64,000 nucleotides of DNA from NCBI GenBank assembly GCA_016711925.1, contig JADJSA010000001.1, forward strand, positions 930,001 to 994,000. Reading direction: 5' to 3'. Position 1 is the stretch's first letter; every line of letters starts with the position of its first letter. The position numbers and the translations under genes were made by a program. The notes beneath the pieces are model-generated. The model was not told the DNA's origin. It worked only from the letters and a program-made list of their open reading frames with translations, and searched no databases. This DNA comes from Candidatus Methylophosphatis haderslevensis. Its GTDB lineage: Bacteria; Pseudomonadota; Gammaproteobacteria; Burkholderiales; Rhodocyclaceae. This document shows positions 62,180 through 64,000 of this stretch, one piece after another.

Positions 62180-63820
62180 CTAGTCGATGGCCGAGGTGCT
62201 CTTGGCACGCTCGCGCAGCACGTACTTCTGGATCTTGCCGGTCGAAGTTTTGGGAATCGGCCCGAACACCACCCGCTTGGGCGCCTTGAAGCGCGCCAGA
62301 TGCTGCCGGCAATGTTCGATCAGTTCGGCCTCGGTTGCGCTCTTGCCTTCCTTGAGTTCTACATAGGCGCACGGCACCTCGCCCCATTTCGGATCGGGTA
62401 GCGCGACCACCGCGGCGGCAATCACCGACGGGTGGCGATACAGCACATCCTCGACCTCGATCGACGAGATGTTCTCGCCGCCGGAAATGATGACGTCCTT
62501 GGAGCGGTCCTTGATCTTGACGTAGCCATCCGGATGCAACACTGCCAGATCGCCGGTGTGGTACCAGCCGCCGCGGAAGGCCTCCTCGGTCGCGCTCGGG
62601 TTCTTCAGGTAGCCCTTCATCGTGATGTTGCCGCGGAACATGATCTCGCCCATGGTCTCGCCGTCACGCGGCACCGGCTCCATGGTCAGCGGATCCATCA
62701 CCGTGATGCCTTCCTGCAGGTGGTAGCGCACCCCCTGGCGGCCGTTCAGGCGCACCTGCTCCTCGATCGGCAGTTCCTCCCACTCGGGTTGCTTGGCGCA
62801 CACCGAGGCCGGACCATAGGTTTCGGTCAAACCGTAGACGTGGGTGATGTCGAAGCCGATGCGCTGCATGCCTTCGATGACGGCGGCCGGCGGCGGCGCC
62901 GCGGCGATCAGCGCGCTGACCTTGTGATTGATGCCGGCGCGCATTTCGTCGGGCGCATTGAGCAGCATCGCGTGCACGATCGGCGCCCCGCAGTAGTGAG
63001 TGACGCCGTGTTCGCGGATGGCATCGAACACCGGCTTGGCCTCGACCCGGCGCAGGCAGACGTTGGTGCCGGCGTTGGCCGCCATGGTCCAGGGAAAGCA
63101 CCAGCCGTTGCAGTGGAACATCGGCAGCGTCCACAGATAGACCGAGTGCGGCCGCATGCCCCAGGAGACGATGTTCGACACGGCATTCAGATAGGCGCCA
63201 CGGTGGTGATAGACGACGCCTTTGGGATTGCCGGTGGTACCCGAGGTGTAGTTAAGCGAAATTGCGTCCCACTCGTCGTCCGGCGCCTGCCAGGCATAGT
63301 TGGTGTCGCCGGCGGCGATGAAGCGCTCGTAGTCGATCGAACCCAGCCGCTCGCCGGGGCCGGTGTACTCGGGGTCGTCCACGCCGACCACCAGGATCGG
63401 CCGCTCGATCGACGCCAGCGCCTTGGACACCATCGGCGAGAACTCGCGATCGACCAGCAACACCTTCGCTTCGCCATGGTTGAGCATGAAGCCGATCGCC
63501 TCGGCATCGAGCCGCGTGTTGAGCGTGTTGAGCACCGCGCCGCACATCGGCACGCCGAAGTGCGCTTCGTACATCTCCGGCGTGTTGTTGAGCAACGCGG
63601 CGACGGTGTGGCCCTTGCCGATGCCGCGCTGGGCCAGCGCCGAAGCCAGCCGCCTGGCGCGCGCATAAGTCTGCGCCCAGGTGTAACGGCGCGCCCCGTG
63701 CACGACCGCCAGCCGGTCGGGATAAACCTCGGCCGAGCGCTGGATGAACGACAGCGGCGTGAGCACCGCGTAGTTGGCCGGCGTCTTGTCCAGCCCAAAC
63801 GAATACGGATTGGTTTCCAT
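62180..63820 (-). CDS. Acyl-CoA synthetase (medium-chain type)
   Basis: This 546-residue AMP-forming ligase has LNYTSGTTGNPKGVVYHHRGA near residue 190, VYGLTETYGP near 332, GWYHTGDLAVLHPDGYVKIKDRSKDVIISGGENIS near 425 and KTSTGKIQKYVLRERA at the C-terminus. It resembles the AlkK/DmdB group acting on medium- or short-chain acids. With the hydratase and the acyl-CoA dehydrogenase it suggests a local beta-oxidation module. Confidence 0.94.
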   Translation of the reverse strand: METNPYSFGLDKTPANYAVLTPLSFIQRSAEVYPDRLAVVHGARRYTWAQTYARARRLASALAQRGIGKGHTVAALLNNTPEMYEAHFGVPMCGAVLNTLNTRLDAEAIGFMLNHGEAKVLLVDREFSPMVSKALASIERPILVVGVDDPEYTGPGERLGSIDYERFIAAGDTNYAWQAPDDEWDAISLNYTSGTTGNPKGVVYHHRGAYLNAVSNIVSWGMRPHSVYLWTLPMFHCNGWCFPWTMAANAGTNVCLRRVEAKPVFDAIREHGVTHYCGAPIVHAMLLNAPDEMRAGINHKVSALIAAAPPPAAVIEGMQRIGFDITHVYGLTETYGPASVCAKQPEWEELPIEEQVRLNGRQGVRYHLQEGITVMDPLTMEPVPRDGETMGEIMFRGNITMKGYLKNPSATEEAFRGGWYHTGDLAVLHPDGYVKIKDRSKDVIISGGENISSIEVEDVLYRHPSVIAAAVVALPDPKWGEVPCAYVELKEGKSATEAELIEHCRQHLARFKAPKRVVFGPIPKTSTGKIQKYVLRERAKSTSAID

Positions 63821-64000
63821 CTCTCCTCCTCATGATGCCGACAGTGCCAAGTGCCTGCCGGGCGTTCTCGCGGGCGCCAGGCAATGCCCTGGAACCCGCA
63901 TGGATACTGGGCCTTGGAGCATCGTCCGGGGGCGGCTGCGGCGCCTTGCCGGCCAACCGCCGCCCGCCGTTGCGCCCACCGCTGCGCCATCCGCGGCCGC
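63821..64000. other. Upstream region of the acyl-CoA synthetase, window end
   Basis: No gene is seen. A sequence related to the dispersed repeat (gaacccgcatggatactggg near 63894) is present. The region should contain the promoter of the synthetase-hydratase unit, but no clear element is recognised. Confidence 0.4.

Overview
The window looks like a chromosomal segment of a GC-rich betaproteobacterium, plausibly of the Rhodocyclales. The evidence is gene order: rimP-nusA-infB-rbfA-truB-rpsO-pnp, scpA-scpB-rluB, pyrG-kdsA-Dabb-eno-ftsB, and a gcvT-gcvH-gcvP operon behind a tandem glycine riboswitch. No rRNA gene or species marker is present, so the order-level placement is an inference. The sequence falls into two parts: an accessory, visibly AT-richer, IS-loaded part (about 1-22,000) and a GC-rich core-genome part (about 22,000-64,000).

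Accessory part. Positions 1-9,214 (minus strand) hold an operon-like set: an AsnB-type amidotransferase, an acyl carrier protein, an acyl-CoA-ligase-like enzyme, a PrmC/HemK-like methyltransferase, an NAD-synthase-like ATP pyrophosphatase, an SGNH-hydrolase-like lipoprotein and the start of a membrane glycosyltransferase. It resembles a surface-polysaccharide or acyl-modification locus and is cut by an ISL3-type and an IS630-type element. Positions 9,539-13,829 are an IS graveyard. An IS66 element with a perfect 8-bp target duplication sits inside an older, internally deleted IS66 relic, beside an IS3 element that adjoins a truncated tyrosine recombinase. Positions 14,624-21,976 (plus strand) encode a lasso-peptide cluster: nucleotidyltransferase, lasso cyclase, precursor peptide, HPr-kinase-like kinase, PqqD-like RRE protein, transglutaminase-like leader protease and ABC exporter. 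The 51-residue precursor (18,113-18,268) is too short for ordinary gene calling. It matches the canonical leader motif and predicts a G1-D8 macrolactam, a long tail with two cysteines, and a C-terminal serine suited to phosphorylation by the neighbouring kinase. This is the most interesting system in the window.

Core part. A Sel1-repeat lytic transglycosylase and tRNA-Arg/tRNA-Pro lie at the junction. The translation and RNA-metabolism cluster (23,581-32,224) reads on the minus strand, followed by rluB, scpB, scpA, trpS, a site-2 protease, a YciO/TsaC protein, a PHP phosphoesterase and an alpha/beta hydrolase. The plus-strand glycine-cleavage operon (gcvT carries an apparent frameshift) is followed by a gamma carbonic anhydrase, envelope proteins and dtd. 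The minus-strand pyrG-kdsA-Dabb-eno-ftsB block comes next. The last 11 kb is fatty-acid oxidation: acyl-CoA dehydrogenase, etfA/etfB, a divergent TetR regulator with a strong palindromic operator, enoyl-CoA hydratase and acyl-CoA synthetase. A solitary GSU2403-type nucleotidyltransferase and tatD are interleaved, with copies of a short dispersed repeat nearby.
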